From positions 15,881 through 79,880 of the forward strand of contig JAJVIM010000037.1 in assembly GCA_022071955.1 (NCBI GenBank): 64,000 bases of DNA. The letters are read 5' to 3'. The notes beneath the pieces were generated by a model. That model had not been told where the DNA came from, did not search any database, and worked only from the letters and a program-made list of their open reading frames with translations. The DNA comes from Anaerolineae bacterium (lineage in GTDB: Bacteria; Chloroflexota; Anaerolineae; 4572-78; J111). The translations under genes were made by a program, and so were the position numbers. Positions 35,601 to 42,498 of the stretch are shown piece after piece (positions within the stretch are counted from its first letter, which is position 1; each line of letters begins with the position of its first letter).

Positions 35601-36743
35601 ATTTGGGCGGCAACCTGGGGCGGCGGCGTGGCGGTGCTGGAAGGCGAACGATGGACAAATTACACCACCACCGGCCTGACCGACCGCGAAGTGAACGCCA
35701 TCGCCGTTGGCCGGGACGGCCAGCTCTGGTTTGCCACCCCGGGCGGGGTCAGCCGGTTTGATGGCCAAAGCTGGCAGGTGTACACCGTAGCCGATGGGCT
35801 GCTCGATCATCAGGCTAACGCCATTTTAGCCGATACCGGGGGCAACGTGTGGGTAGGCACAGGCCAGGGGGGCTATTTTGGCGGCGGGGTGAACCGGTTT
35901 GATGGCCAAAGCTGGACATCGTACACCACCGCCGAGGGCCTGCCGCGCAACAACATCAGCGCGCTGGCCCTCGATGGCGCGGGCGATGTTTGGGCGGTCA
36001 GCTTTACCCCCGGCGAGTACACGGCCCTGAGCCGCCTCAGCAAACTGGACGGCGAACGGTGGGTGTCGCCGGTGGAGGCCGGAGCGCTGGCCGATGACGC
36101 CGTTTACGCCTTTGCCTTCGACCCGCTGGGCCGGCTCTGGTTTGGCACCGATGGCAGCTACGACAGCGGCCCGCTGGTGCGGTTTGATGGGCAGGGGTGG
36201 CGGGCCTTCCAACCCGCCGATGGGCTGGCCGCGCAGCAAGTTTACGCGCTGGCCATTGACTCGGCCGGGCGGCAGTGGCTGGGCACAGACAAAGGCGTCG
36301 GCGTGCTTAACGGTGAAAGCTGGACGAATTACGGCCCGGCGGCTGGGCTGGCCGGCGACCGGGTGCAGGCCGTGGCCATTGAAGCCATCGTTCCTGATTT
36401 TTCCGGCGCGTGGCAGTCCATCGACCGCAACTTTCCGTTTGACCTGACGCTGGTTCAACATGAAACGCAATTGAGCGGCTGGCACTGCGCCACTCTGCTC
36501 GATGGCTCCCGCACCGACTGCCAGCCGATTGACAGCCCCGTTCCTTCCATCGAGGGCAGCATCGAAGGCGATTCCGCCGCGCTTCGTTTTGTTAGCGGCT
36601 ACAGCGGAGCGGCCGGGCAGGCCACGCTCACCCGCGCCGGCGACAGCCTGACCTGGACGATCAGCCAACCGCCCGCCGCCGAATTTTACCTGCCCCGGCA
36701 GGCCGTTCTCAAAAAACTGCCGGAATCCGGCGCGGGCGATTAG
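32691..36743 (+). CDS. Giant secreted Reg_prop (two-component-propeller) repeat protein
   Basis: 1350 aa. A signal peptide (about 1-27, ending GLSASA) is followed by some 20 or more degenerate repeats of about 40 residues, each like DGLADNxVxAIAxDxxGxxW followed by FGTxxGVSxFDGQ. This is the Reg_prop unit that forms beta-propeller blades. Normally such propellers are fused to a membrane helix and a histidine kinase. Here there is neither; a small beta-rich domain (about 1260-1335, with two Cys) ends the chain. It is thus an exported sensor-like or carbohydrate-binding scaffold. The two lower-identity stretches around residues 820-940 suggest the blades fall in three propellers. Confidence 0.85.
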   Translation: MNNRSLLAILTAFILAALITRPGLSASAGQQTAQPGEWRTWPTQSPVTALAAHGDTLWAGTFQGLVQFNRTDGTSSTTTTVEGLIDNSISTVTIGPDGNPWVGTWNGNLSRFDGQQWQNSRLREAPEDNVFLSAIVFDELGHVWTSQYGYGVFTGDEHFTSANGLADDYVLAMAANGPEIWVGTRLGLSRYSRATWVTFTKDDGLTSATITALAAGSLGQIWAGTFDGGVNRLDAQGWTGFTTADGLPDNRVNAIAIDAAGQPWVATPKGAAYFNGQSWTTFTSADGLPADNVKTVAVADDGHIWFGTDEGLTEFTPPAATPNTTTFTTAEGLADNRIWAIAAGDDGRIWAGTYKQGVSLFDGQNWSRLSTADGLADNDVRAILLAPEGHIWFGTGHGVSLFDGQNWRNFTTADGLASNGVEALAIDPAGHIWAAHLAEGASRFDGATWARYTVDDGLADNWVHDIAVDRDGRVWFATNGGVSRFDGQNWATFTTTEGLVDDTVFALAVDGGGHIWAGASGGISEYDGQQWQTHLPGQPVNDLTIDPAGAIWAAGGSSVNRFDGRQWTDVTPNKLVGQDIRAVSAGPGGQVWIGAFGGGVTRLALPAPAERVWLGTSNGVSMFADGQWQTFTTAAGLVDNDVRAIAIDPQGRKWFGTANGVSMFDGQQWASYAPLTSSLVSNFVQTVAVDPANRLWFGYGERGQGVTLFDGQSWTTYTTANGLADDHVSAITFGPDGVAWLGTVAGVSRFDGEQWQSFTAANGLLDDRVRAIAVGPDNQVWFGTAAGVSRFNGEQWQSFTAADGLAAGPVNAIAIGRQGQVWVGTQPNTPGDGSGGISQFDGRQWHNYPVQRSYTDTSFGLQGDWITAIALDANDLPWVATLAHPLSKPLWVRGGLSNFNGQGWNNYSGDVGLVSGYSSSVAIDASGAKWAGSSQGLFRFNGGPPPVRYTTKNGLLADDVRAVAIDQSGRIWAATWGGGVAVLEGERWTNYTTTGLTDREVNAIAVGRDGQLWFATPGGVSRFDGQSWQVYTVADGLLDHQANAILADTGGNVWVGTGQGGYFGGGVNRFDGQSWTSYTTAEGLPRNNISALALDGAGDVWAVSFTPGEYTALSRLSKLDGERWVSPVEAGALADDAVYAFAFDPLGRLWFGTDGSYDSGPLVRFDGQGWRAFQPADGLAAQQVYALAIDSAGRQWLGTDKGVGVLNGESWTNYGPAAGLAGDRVQAVAIEAIVPDFSGAWQSIDRNFPFDLTLVQHETQLSGWHCATLLDGSRTDCQPIDSPVPSIEGSIEGDSAALRFVSGYSGAAGQATLTRAGDSLTWTISQPPAAEFYLPRQAVLKKLPESGAGD

Positions 36744-36799
36744 GCCGGATCCGTTTTTGAGCCGATTTCAACGCTTCCCTTAAATTATCCGGCCGGCTA

Positions 36800-36828
36800 T
36801 TGACCCGGCCCGGGGAATGGTATACAAT
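36800..36828 (+). promoter_or_regulatory. Sigma70-type promoter of the GntR operon
   Basis: TTGACC (36800-36805) and TACAAT (36823-36828) are 17 bases apart, near-consensus. The -10 box runs directly into the 41-bp palindrome, so a bound repressor would block polymerase at the start site. Confidence 0.85.
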
Positions 36829-36867
36829 AAAATGGTCATACCGGTCTGACCGGTATGACCATTTTAT
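36827..36867. promoter_or_regulatory. 41-bp perfect palindrome, predicted GntR/FCD operator
   Basis: Two 20-base arms, 36827-36846 and 36848-36867, are perfectly complementary around a single central T (36847). The core reads GGTCTGACC, matching the NGT-N3-ACN pattern of FadR/FCD-type GntR operators, and a second GGT-CAT-ACC type half is embedded on each side. It sits between the -10 box and the regulator start at 36885, so autoregulation is likely. Confidence 0.9.
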
Positions 36868-36884
36868 AAAACCGAAGGTGAGTT

Positions 36885-37595
36885 GTGCTTGCTCCCGGAC
36901 CGCGCTCAAGTGTATCTGCTGACACTGTGGAACAAATAGCGGCGATGATTAGAGCCGGCGATTACGCCGCCGGCGACCGGCTGCCCGGTGAACGGATTTT
37001 AGCCAAACAGCTTCAGGTTAGCCGCGCTTCGGTGCGCGAAGCCCTGCGCACGCTGACCACCATCGGCCTGCTGGAAACCCGGCAGGGGTTGGGTTCTTTT
37101 GTTAAAGACCCCAGCCAGGAACTCCTCCAGGCGTCTTTACCGCCCCCTATCCTCACCAATCAGGCCACGCTTGAAAAAGTTTTTGAAATCCGCCAGATTA
37201 TCGAAGTTGAAGCTGCCGCGTTGGCCGCAGAACGGGTTGACCCCAACCAGTTAGCCGTAATGAAACATTGGCTGCTGGCGGTGGAAACCCACATTGCCCG
37301 CGACGAAATGGAAGATATGGTCACTGCCGATATTGAATTTCACCGGCAGATCATTGTCGCAACCGGCAACGATATTCTCGTTGGCTTGATGGATAGCATT
37401 TCCGATTTACTACGCGATATGCGCTGGGACACTTCAAAAATCCCGGAACTACTCACCCAGATCATTGCCGGCCATCGGGCCATCTTTAAAGCCATTGAAG
37501 CCGGAGACAGCGGCGCGGCGCGGCAGGCAATGCAGGCCCATCTGGACGTGATCAGCGCCAGAGTTAAAAGTTTCTGGTTGGGTAAAGACGAATAG
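36885..37595 (+). CDS. GntR-family regulator, FCD (FadR) subgroup
   Basis: 236 aa. The N-terminal winged helix-turn-helix (about 10-75) includes GDRLPGERILAKQLQVSRAS and VREALRTLTTIGLLETRQG. The all-helical FCD ligand domain (about 95-225) carries the metal-ligand pattern with Asp in TADIEFHRQI and a His in AGHRAIFKAIE. FCD proteins usually sense an organic acid bound through a metal ion. The start is a GTG preceded by GAAGGTGAG. It is the first gene of a plus-strand operon that runs to the UbiD-type gene, and the palindrome over its promoter argues for autorepression lifted by a pathway intermediate. Confidence 0.92.
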   Translation: MLAPGPRSSVSADTVEQIAAMIRAGDYAAGDRLPGERILAKQLQVSRASVREALRTLTTIGLLETRQGLGSFVKDPSQELLQASLPPPILTNQATLEKVFEIRQIIEVEAAALAAERVDPNQLAVMKHWLLAVETHIARDEMEDMVTADIEFHRQIIVATGNDILVGLMDSISDLLRDMRWDTSKIPELLTQIIAGHRAIFKAIEAGDSGAARQAMQAHLDVISARVKSFWLGKDE

Positions 37596-37673
37596 ATACG
37601 CAATTCCGGCTTGCAACCGCGCGGCACGGGTTAAAACAAAGCGGAATGCGTTTTTCAACAGAGGTTTTAGGCT

Positions 37674-38546
37674 ATGATGCGTTTTGAATATTATGCGCCG
37701 ACCACCCTGGCTGAAACCGCGGCAATTTTGGCCCGATTTGACGGGCAGGCCAAAATTCTGGCAGGCGGCACCGATTTACTGGTTGAAATTAAGGAAAACA
37801 TTCGCCGCCCGGCTGGGGTGGTCAACATTAAAAAAATCCCCGGCCTGAACGGGTTGAGTTACAACGACACCTCCGGCCTGACCATTGGCGCGCTGAGCAC
37901 CGTCCGCGCCGTCGAAACCTCGCCGCTGGTGCAGCAGCGTTACGCCGGGCTGGCCCAGGCCGCCCGCGAACTGGGATCGATTCAGGTGCGCAACCGGGCC
38001 ACCGTGGCCGGCAACATCTGCCGGGCTTCCCCTTCCGCCGATACGCCCCCACCGCTCATCGCCGATGACGCCAGCGTTACCATCTTCAACCCGGCCGGTG
38101 AGCGCACTGTGCCGTTGACTCAATTTTTCACCGGCCCCGGCCAAACCGTGCTGGCTCCCAACGAAATTCTGCTGGCGATCACCGCGCCGCCGCCACCACC
38201 GCACACCGGCAAAGCTTATCTGAAACACGGACGCCGCCGGGCGATGGAGCTGGCCACCGTCGGTGTGGCCGTTACGCTGACGCTTGACGGTGACGTGTGC
38301 CGTCAGATTCGCCTTGTGCTGGGGGCAGTAGCCCCCACGCCCATCCGGGCCACCGAGGCCGAGGCGCTGCTGAACGGCGCGCCGCTCGACGATGCCCGCA
38401 TTGAGCAGGCCGCCCGCGCCGCAATGGCCCAGGCCCGGCCTATTAGCGATGTGCGAGCCAGCGCCGACTACCGGCGTGAAATGGTCGGTGTGCTGACCCG
38501 GCGGGCCATCCGGCAGGCGTTGGCCCAGGCCAGAGACTCTATTTGA
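37674..38546 (+). CDS. Second molybdenum hydroxylase FAD-binding medium subunit (CoxM-type)
   Basis: 290 aa. FAD-binding loops are AGGTDLLVEIKENIR (about 31-45) and RNRATVAGNICRASPSAD (about 104-121). The C-terminal flavoprotein domain ends with YRREMVGVLTRRAIRQAL. It is the first structural gene after the regulator and 79 bp downstream. Similarity to the first medium subunit in this window (15939-16787) is only general, so the two operons were not made by a recent duplication. It carries electrons from the iron-sulfur subunit to the final acceptor. Confidence 0.92.
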   Translation: MMRFEYYAPTTLAETAAILARFDGQAKILAGGTDLLVEIKENIRRPAGVVNIKKIPGLNGLSYNDTSGLTIGALSTVRAVETSPLVQQRYAGLAQAARELGSIQVRNRATVAGNICRASPSADTPPPLIADDASVTIFNPAGERTVPLTQFFTGPGQTVLAPNEILLAITAPPPPPHTGKAYLKHGRRRAMELATVGVAVTLTLDGDVCRQIRLVLGAVAPTPIRATEAEALLNGAPLDDARIEQAARAAMAQARPISDVRASADYRREMVGVLTRRAIRQALAQARDSI

Positions 38547-38548
38547 TG

Positions 38549-38622
38549 AACCACAGAGACACGGAGGACACGGAGAAAAATAAATTAAAAAACCCTGTGT
38601 TCTCCGTGCCTCCGTGGTGAAA
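38549..38622. repeat. Inverted repeat of the CACAGAGACACGGAG type
   Basis: The left arm AACCACAGAGACACGGAGG (from 38549) and the right arm ending TGCCTCCGTGGTGAA (to about 38622) are imperfect complements around an AT-rich middle. This class of REP-like sequence is dispersed in many environmental bacterial genomes. It fills the medium-to-small subunit gap. Confidence 0.75.
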
Positions 38623-38642
38623 CCTTTTTCAGGAAGCAACTG

Positions 38643-39218
38643 ATGAAACAACTTGTGTCGATGACCATTAACGGCGAACTACACGAAGTCGCCATTGAGC
38701 CGTATCGCACCCTGCTGGACGTGCTGCGGACCGACATCGGCCTGACCGGGGCCAAACGCGGCTGCGATGTGGGCGATTGCGGCGCTTGCACGGTACTCAT
38801 GGACGGCCAACCGGTGAACGCTTGCCTGGTGCTGGGCGTAGAAGCCGACGGCGCGGAGTTGCTCACCATCGAAGGGCTGGCCGGCCTCGCTCCCAACGGC
38901 ACGGCCCTGCACCCCCTGCAGGAAAGTTTTTTGGACCACGGCGCGGCGCAGTGTGGCTTTTGCACGCCGGGGATGCTGCTCGCGGCCAAGGCGCTGCTCG
39001 ATACCAACCCGCACCCCACCGAGGCGGACGTTCGTTTTGCCATTGCTGGCAACATTTGCCGCTGTACCGGCTTCACCAAAATTGTCGAAGCGATTCTGGC
39101 GGTGGGTGCGTCCAATAGTATTGGTAAGCACAGAGGGGAATTGGGGGGACACCCCCCATCCTCCCCCCTTCCTCCTGTAACGTCGGGCACGGCCGTTGGG
39201 CAGAAAGGAGCGGCGTAG
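38643..39218 (+). CDS. Second molybdenum hydroxylase small subunit, 2x[2Fe-2S], with C-terminal extension
   Basis: 191 aa, about 30 longer than usual. Cluster ligands are visible in CDVGDCGACTVLMDGQPVNAC, about 41-61, and in CGFCTPG and CRC, about 101-140. The normal fold ends near residue 158 (VEAILAVG). The rest is low-complexity (Gly, Pro, Ser) and is encoded by a G/C-rich palindromic stretch (about 39110-39180) that looks like intergenic repeat DNA read in frame. The extension is likely without function. The stop is one base before the large-subunit ATG. Confidence 0.9.
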   Translation: MKQLVSMTINGELHEVAIEPYRTLLDVLRTDIGLTGAKRGCDVGDCGACTVLMDGQPVNACLVLGVEADGAELLTIEGLAGLAPNGTALHPLQESFLDHGAAQCGFCTPGMLLAAKALLDTNPHPTEADVRFAIAGNICRCTGFTKIVEAILAVGASNSIGKHRGELGGHPPSSPLPPVTSGTAVGQKGAA

Positions 39219-39219
39219 C

Positions 39220-41505
39220 ATGGCCAACCTGACCATTGTAGGGACAACTCCCCGCAAAGTTGATGGCGTGGCCAAAGTGACCGGCTCGGCCAAATACGCC
39301 GCCGATTTTAATCTGCCGGGGCTGCTGTACGGCAAAATCAAACGCAGTTCCCACGCCCACGCCCGCATCGTCAGCATCGACACTACGGCCGCCGAAGCAT
39401 TGCCCGGCGTAAAAGCGGTGCTCACTTTTCGGGATGTGCCGGCCATTCCTCACGCCGGCGCACCCGCGCCCCGCGAAGGCGGGCTGGTGGCCGACCAGCT
39501 TATTCTCACCGGCCAACCGCTGTTTGTTGGCGATGGCATTGCCGCGGTGGCGGCCATCACAGAAGAAATTGCCGACGAAGCGTTGGGCCTCATCAACGTT
39601 GAATACGAACCTTTGCCAACCGTGTTCGATCCCGTACTGGCGATGCAGCCCGACGCGCCGCGGCTGCACCAAACCGAACAAAATCTGGTGATGCCGCCGG
39701 TACATATTCAGCACGGCAACATCGAACAGGGTTTTGCCGAGGCTGACTATATTATTGAAGGCGTCTATTCCACCGGGCGGCCGCACCCGGCCTACATGGA
39801 GCCGAACGCCTGCACCTGCCATTTTGACGGCGACGGCAAATTGACCATCTACAGTTCCACCCAGTGCGCGTTTATGGTCCGCGGCATTTTGAGCCAGGTG
39901 CTCGATATTCCGCTGCACAAGGTACGGGTGATTGTCGAGCACATGGGCGGCGGTTTTGGAGCCAAGCAGGATTTGTACCAACACGAATTTGTTTGCGCGC
40001 TGCTGGCCCGGCGCGCCGGCCGGCCGGTAAAAATGGAGTACACCCGCTACGAGTCGTTTGTTGGCAGCAAATCGCGCCACCCGGTCACGGTCAACCTCAA
40101 ACAGGGCGTCAAAAAGGACGGCACACTGACCGCACGGCAGGTGAAATACGTATCGAACACGGGCGCGTACGCCTCGCACGGGCCGGGTATTACCTGGGTT
40201 GGCTGCGAAGACCTCTCCTCACTGTACCGCTGCGGCAATAACTATTGGGCCGATGGCTATTCGGTATACACCAACAACCCCATCGCCGGGGCGTTTCGCG
40301 GCTTTGGCGGGGTGCAGGCCTTTTTCGCGCTGGATACCCAAATGGATGAAATTGCCCACCGGCTGGGCATGGACCCGGTGGATTTTCGGTTGAAAAACGC
40401 CGTGGGCGAAGGCGACGCCAGCCCCAGCGGCCACCTGCTCAATGGCGACGCCCTGGCGGCCTGCCTGCGCCGCGGCGCGGAAGAAGTAGACTGGTACGGC
40501 CGCCACAACCACCCCCAACCGGCCGAACCGCATCGCAAACGCGGCTGGGGCGTCGGCACAGAAATGCACAGCAGCGGCGCATTCCCGGCCATCCGCGAAC
40601 AATCCAACGCCGTCATAAAAATGAACGAGGACGGCACTGTTACCCTGCTGGTTGGCATCGCCGATTTGGGCACCGGCGCGCAAACGGCAATGGCCCAGAT
40701 TGCCGCCGAAGTGTTGGGCCTGCCGTTTGACCGGATTCGGGTTATCAGCGGCGATACCGACGTGACGCCGTTTGATATTGGCGCGTACGGCAGCCGCACC
40801 ACCTTTGTGGGCGGTGGCGCGGTGTTCAAAGCGGCCCAGGAATTGAAGCGCCAACTGCTCGAGCTGGCCGCGGCAAAACTGGGCGCGTCCGCCGCGGCCC
40901 TGTCCATTCGGGCCGGACGGGTGTTTGTCGACGCCGATCCCCGGCAGGGAATGGCGCTGGCCGAGCTGGTTAAAGGCGAAGGCGGCCAATCGCCGCGCAC
41001 GCTGATTGCTTCGGCCACCCACGAGGCGGAAGTGGCCTACTCCTTTGCCGCCCACTTTGCCGAAGTGGAAGTAGACACCGAAACCGGCCAGATTGAAGTG
41101 AAACAGGTGGTAGCCGTCCACGAAGTGGGCCGGGCCATCAATCCCAAAGGGGTTGAAGGGCAAATTGAAGGCGGCATTCAGCAGGGCATCGGCCACACCC
41201 TCACCGAGGATTTGGTGGTAGACCCGCGCACCGGGCGCGCCCTCAACGCCAGTTTTGTCGATTACAAAATGCCGCTGGCGATGGATATGCCCCGGATTAA
41301 AACTATCATTCTTGAAGTGTCGCCGGATATTGGCGGCCCGTTTGGCGCAAAAGGCGTGGGCGAAGACCCGATTATGGCCATTGGCCCGGCCATTGCCAAC
41401 GCCGTGCACGATGCCATCGGCGTCCGCTTTACCGAACTGCCCATCACCCCGGAAAAGGTGCTGCGGGCATTACGTCAAAAAGAGAAAATGACGGGCAGCA
41501 AGTAG
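39220..41505 (+). CDS. Second molybdopterin-binding large subunit of xanthine-dehydrogenase-family hydroxylase
   Basis: 761 aa. An a/b hammerhead (about 20-130) precedes the molybdopterin domain with MGGGFGAKQDLY (about 243-254), the signature GAFRGFGGVQ (about 356-365) and the catalytic Glu in KGVGEDPIMA near 720. This is the normal xanthine-dehydrogenase/aldehyde-oxidase form; the CO dehydrogenase AYRCSFR is absent. It should hydroxylate a purine-, pyridine- or similar N-heterocycle. The start at 39220 follows AAAGGAG 9 bases upstream; the open frame from 39196 is not used. Neighbouring BMP-type importer genes favour a purine or nucleoside-like substrate. Confidence 0.93.
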   Translation: MANLTIVGTTPRKVDGVAKVTGSAKYAADFNLPGLLYGKIKRSSHAHARIVSIDTTAAEALPGVKAVLTFRDVPAIPHAGAPAPREGGLVADQLILTGQPLFVGDGIAAVAAITEEIADEALGLINVEYEPLPTVFDPVLAMQPDAPRLHQTEQNLVMPPVHIQHGNIEQGFAEADYIIEGVYSTGRPHPAYMEPNACTCHFDGDGKLTIYSSTQCAFMVRGILSQVLDIPLHKVRVIVEHMGGGFGAKQDLYQHEFVCALLARRAGRPVKMEYTRYESFVGSKSRHPVTVNLKQGVKKDGTLTARQVKYVSNTGAYASHGPGITWVGCEDLSSLYRCGNNYWADGYSVYTNNPIAGAFRGFGGVQAFFALDTQMDEIAHRLGMDPVDFRLKNAVGEGDASPSGHLLNGDALAACLRRGAEEVDWYGRHNHPQPAEPHRKRGWGVGTEMHSSGAFPAIREQSNAVIKMNEDGTVTLLVGIADLGTGAQTAMAQIAAEVLGLPFDRIRVISGDTDVTPFDIGAYGSRTTFVGGGAVFKAAQELKRQLLELAAAKLGASAAALSIRAGRVFVDADPRQGMALAELVKGEGGQSPRTLIASATHEAEVAYSFAAHFAEVEVDTETGQIEVKQVVAVHEVGRAINPKGVEGQIEGGIQQGIGHTLTEDLVVDPRTGRALNASFVDYKMPLAMDMPRIKTIILEVSPDIGGPFGAKGVGEDPIMAIGPAIANAVHDAIGVRFTELPITPEKVLRALRQKEKMTGSK

Positions 41506-41514
41506 TAGAAGAAT

Positions 41515-41542
41515 GGAGTCCAAAACTGCAGTTTTGGACTCC
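41515..41542. repeat. 28-bp perfect palindrome after large-subunit gene
   Basis: Arms of 14 bases (41515-41528 and 41529-41542, starting GGAGTCCAAAACTG) are exactly complementary with no loop. No T-run follows, so it is not a clear intrinsic terminator. It may be a protein-binding site or an RNA-processing hairpin between the hydroxylase and amidohydrolase genes. Confidence 0.8.
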
Positions 41543-41559
41543 GGTAAGATGGAAGTAGC

Positions 41560-41596
41560 GCGGGGGCGCTTCGCGAAGCGCTCCTGCCATTCGCAG
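41560..41596. repeat. Dispersed GGCGCTTCGCGAAGCG hairpin, copy 2
   Basis: The sequence GGGGCGCTTCGCGAAGCGCT and its flank (TGCC then TTCGCAG) correspond, in reverse, to the hairpin and flank at 23305-23341. The stem core is GGCGCTTCGCGAAGCG. Two well separated copies show this is a family of intergenic elements. Confidence 0.8.
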
Positions 41597-41631
41597 TTTT
41601 GTAGATCCGCTTATTTTAAGGAGCAAACATT

Positions 41632-42480
41632 ATGATCATCGATTGCATTACCCACATCAGCCAAAATGCCGATGACGTGATTGGCTGGGGACCGCGCTTT
41701 CTGGCCGAAGATTTATTGGCCCAAATGGACGCGCCCCGCACGGTGTTGGGTGAACCGGCCCGGATTGACAAGTCGATTGTTTTCCCGGCGCTGGGAGATA
41801 CCGTGCCCACATCGACGCTGTCGTTTGAGGAGCAGCATGCTTACGTGCGGCAGAGCGTGCAAAAATACCCCGACCGCTTCATCGGCGGCATTGTGATCCA
41901 CGCCCGGCTGTGGAGCGAGCAGGTTAAACAGACCATCGTGCAAATGGTGCGGCAGGAAAATTTCAGGATGATTTATATCCATCCGTCGCTGCACAAATAC
42001 TGGTTGCCCATCCAAACCCCCAGCGAGGGTGAAGGCTCCAAGCAGATGCTGTACCCCATTTTTGAAACGGCCCGCGAGTTGAACGTCCCGGTACTCATCC
42101 ACACCGGCGAACAGCCCTATTCCCTGCCTGCTACCGTAGATTTTGTGGCCGGCGAGTTTCCCGACGTGAAAATGATTATCGCCCATTTGGGCACGCAGGG
42201 CGAGATGTTTACCGTGGAATCTTTGCTGGTGGCCGGTCGGCACAAAAATGTTTACGTTGAGACCAGTTTTGCCATGCCCCACATGTTGATTGAAGCGGTG
42301 CACACCATCGGCCCGGAGCGAGTTATTTTTGGCAGCAACTGCCCGCCGCTGGAACCAACCCAGCAGTTGCTAAACGTGGAAGAAGCGCTCACGCTGGAGC
42401 CGCCCATCGGCATGAGCCTGCCGGCGGCCGATACCCGCAAAGTGATGGGCAGTAATCTGGCCGGTTTACTGGGCCTGTAA
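41632..42480 (+). CDS. Amidohydrolase-2 family paralogue with altered metal site (possible pseudoenzyme)
   Basis: 282 aa TIM barrel of the PF04909 type, with the shared feature GWGPRF (18-23). The usual HxH after the first strand is replaced: DCITHI has Ile6 where His should be, keeping only His8. The late Asp ligand is replaced by Asn236 in FGSNCPP. HIHTGEQPYSLP and IAHLGTQG are retained in form. Two substituted ligands argue that it does not bind metal normally. Its neighbour 19 bp downstream is a similar protein with all ligands, so the pair may form a hetero-oligomer with one active and one structural partner. It starts at an ATG after AAGGAGC. Confidence 0.85.
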   Translation: MIIDCITHISQNADDVIGWGPRFLAEDLLAQMDAPRTVLGEPARIDKSIVFPALGDTVPTSTLSFEEQHAYVRQSVQKYPDRFIGGIVIHARLWSEQVKQTIVQMVRQENFRMIYIHPSLHKYWLPIQTPSEGEGSKQMLYPIFETARELNVPVLIHTGEQPYSLPATVDFVAGEFPDVKMIIAHLGTQGEMFTVESLLVAGRHKNVYVETSFAMPHMLIEAVHTIGPERVIFGSNCPPLEPTQQLLNVEEALTLEPPIGMSLPAADTRKVMGSNLAGLLGL

Positions 42481-42498
42481 AAAAGGAAGGATAGAAAA

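Noticed and set aside
33303-35810. Long minus-strand frames under the propeller gene
   Set aside because: They are antisense shadows of a high-GC repeat gene and have Pro/Ala/Gly-rich compositions without any domain.
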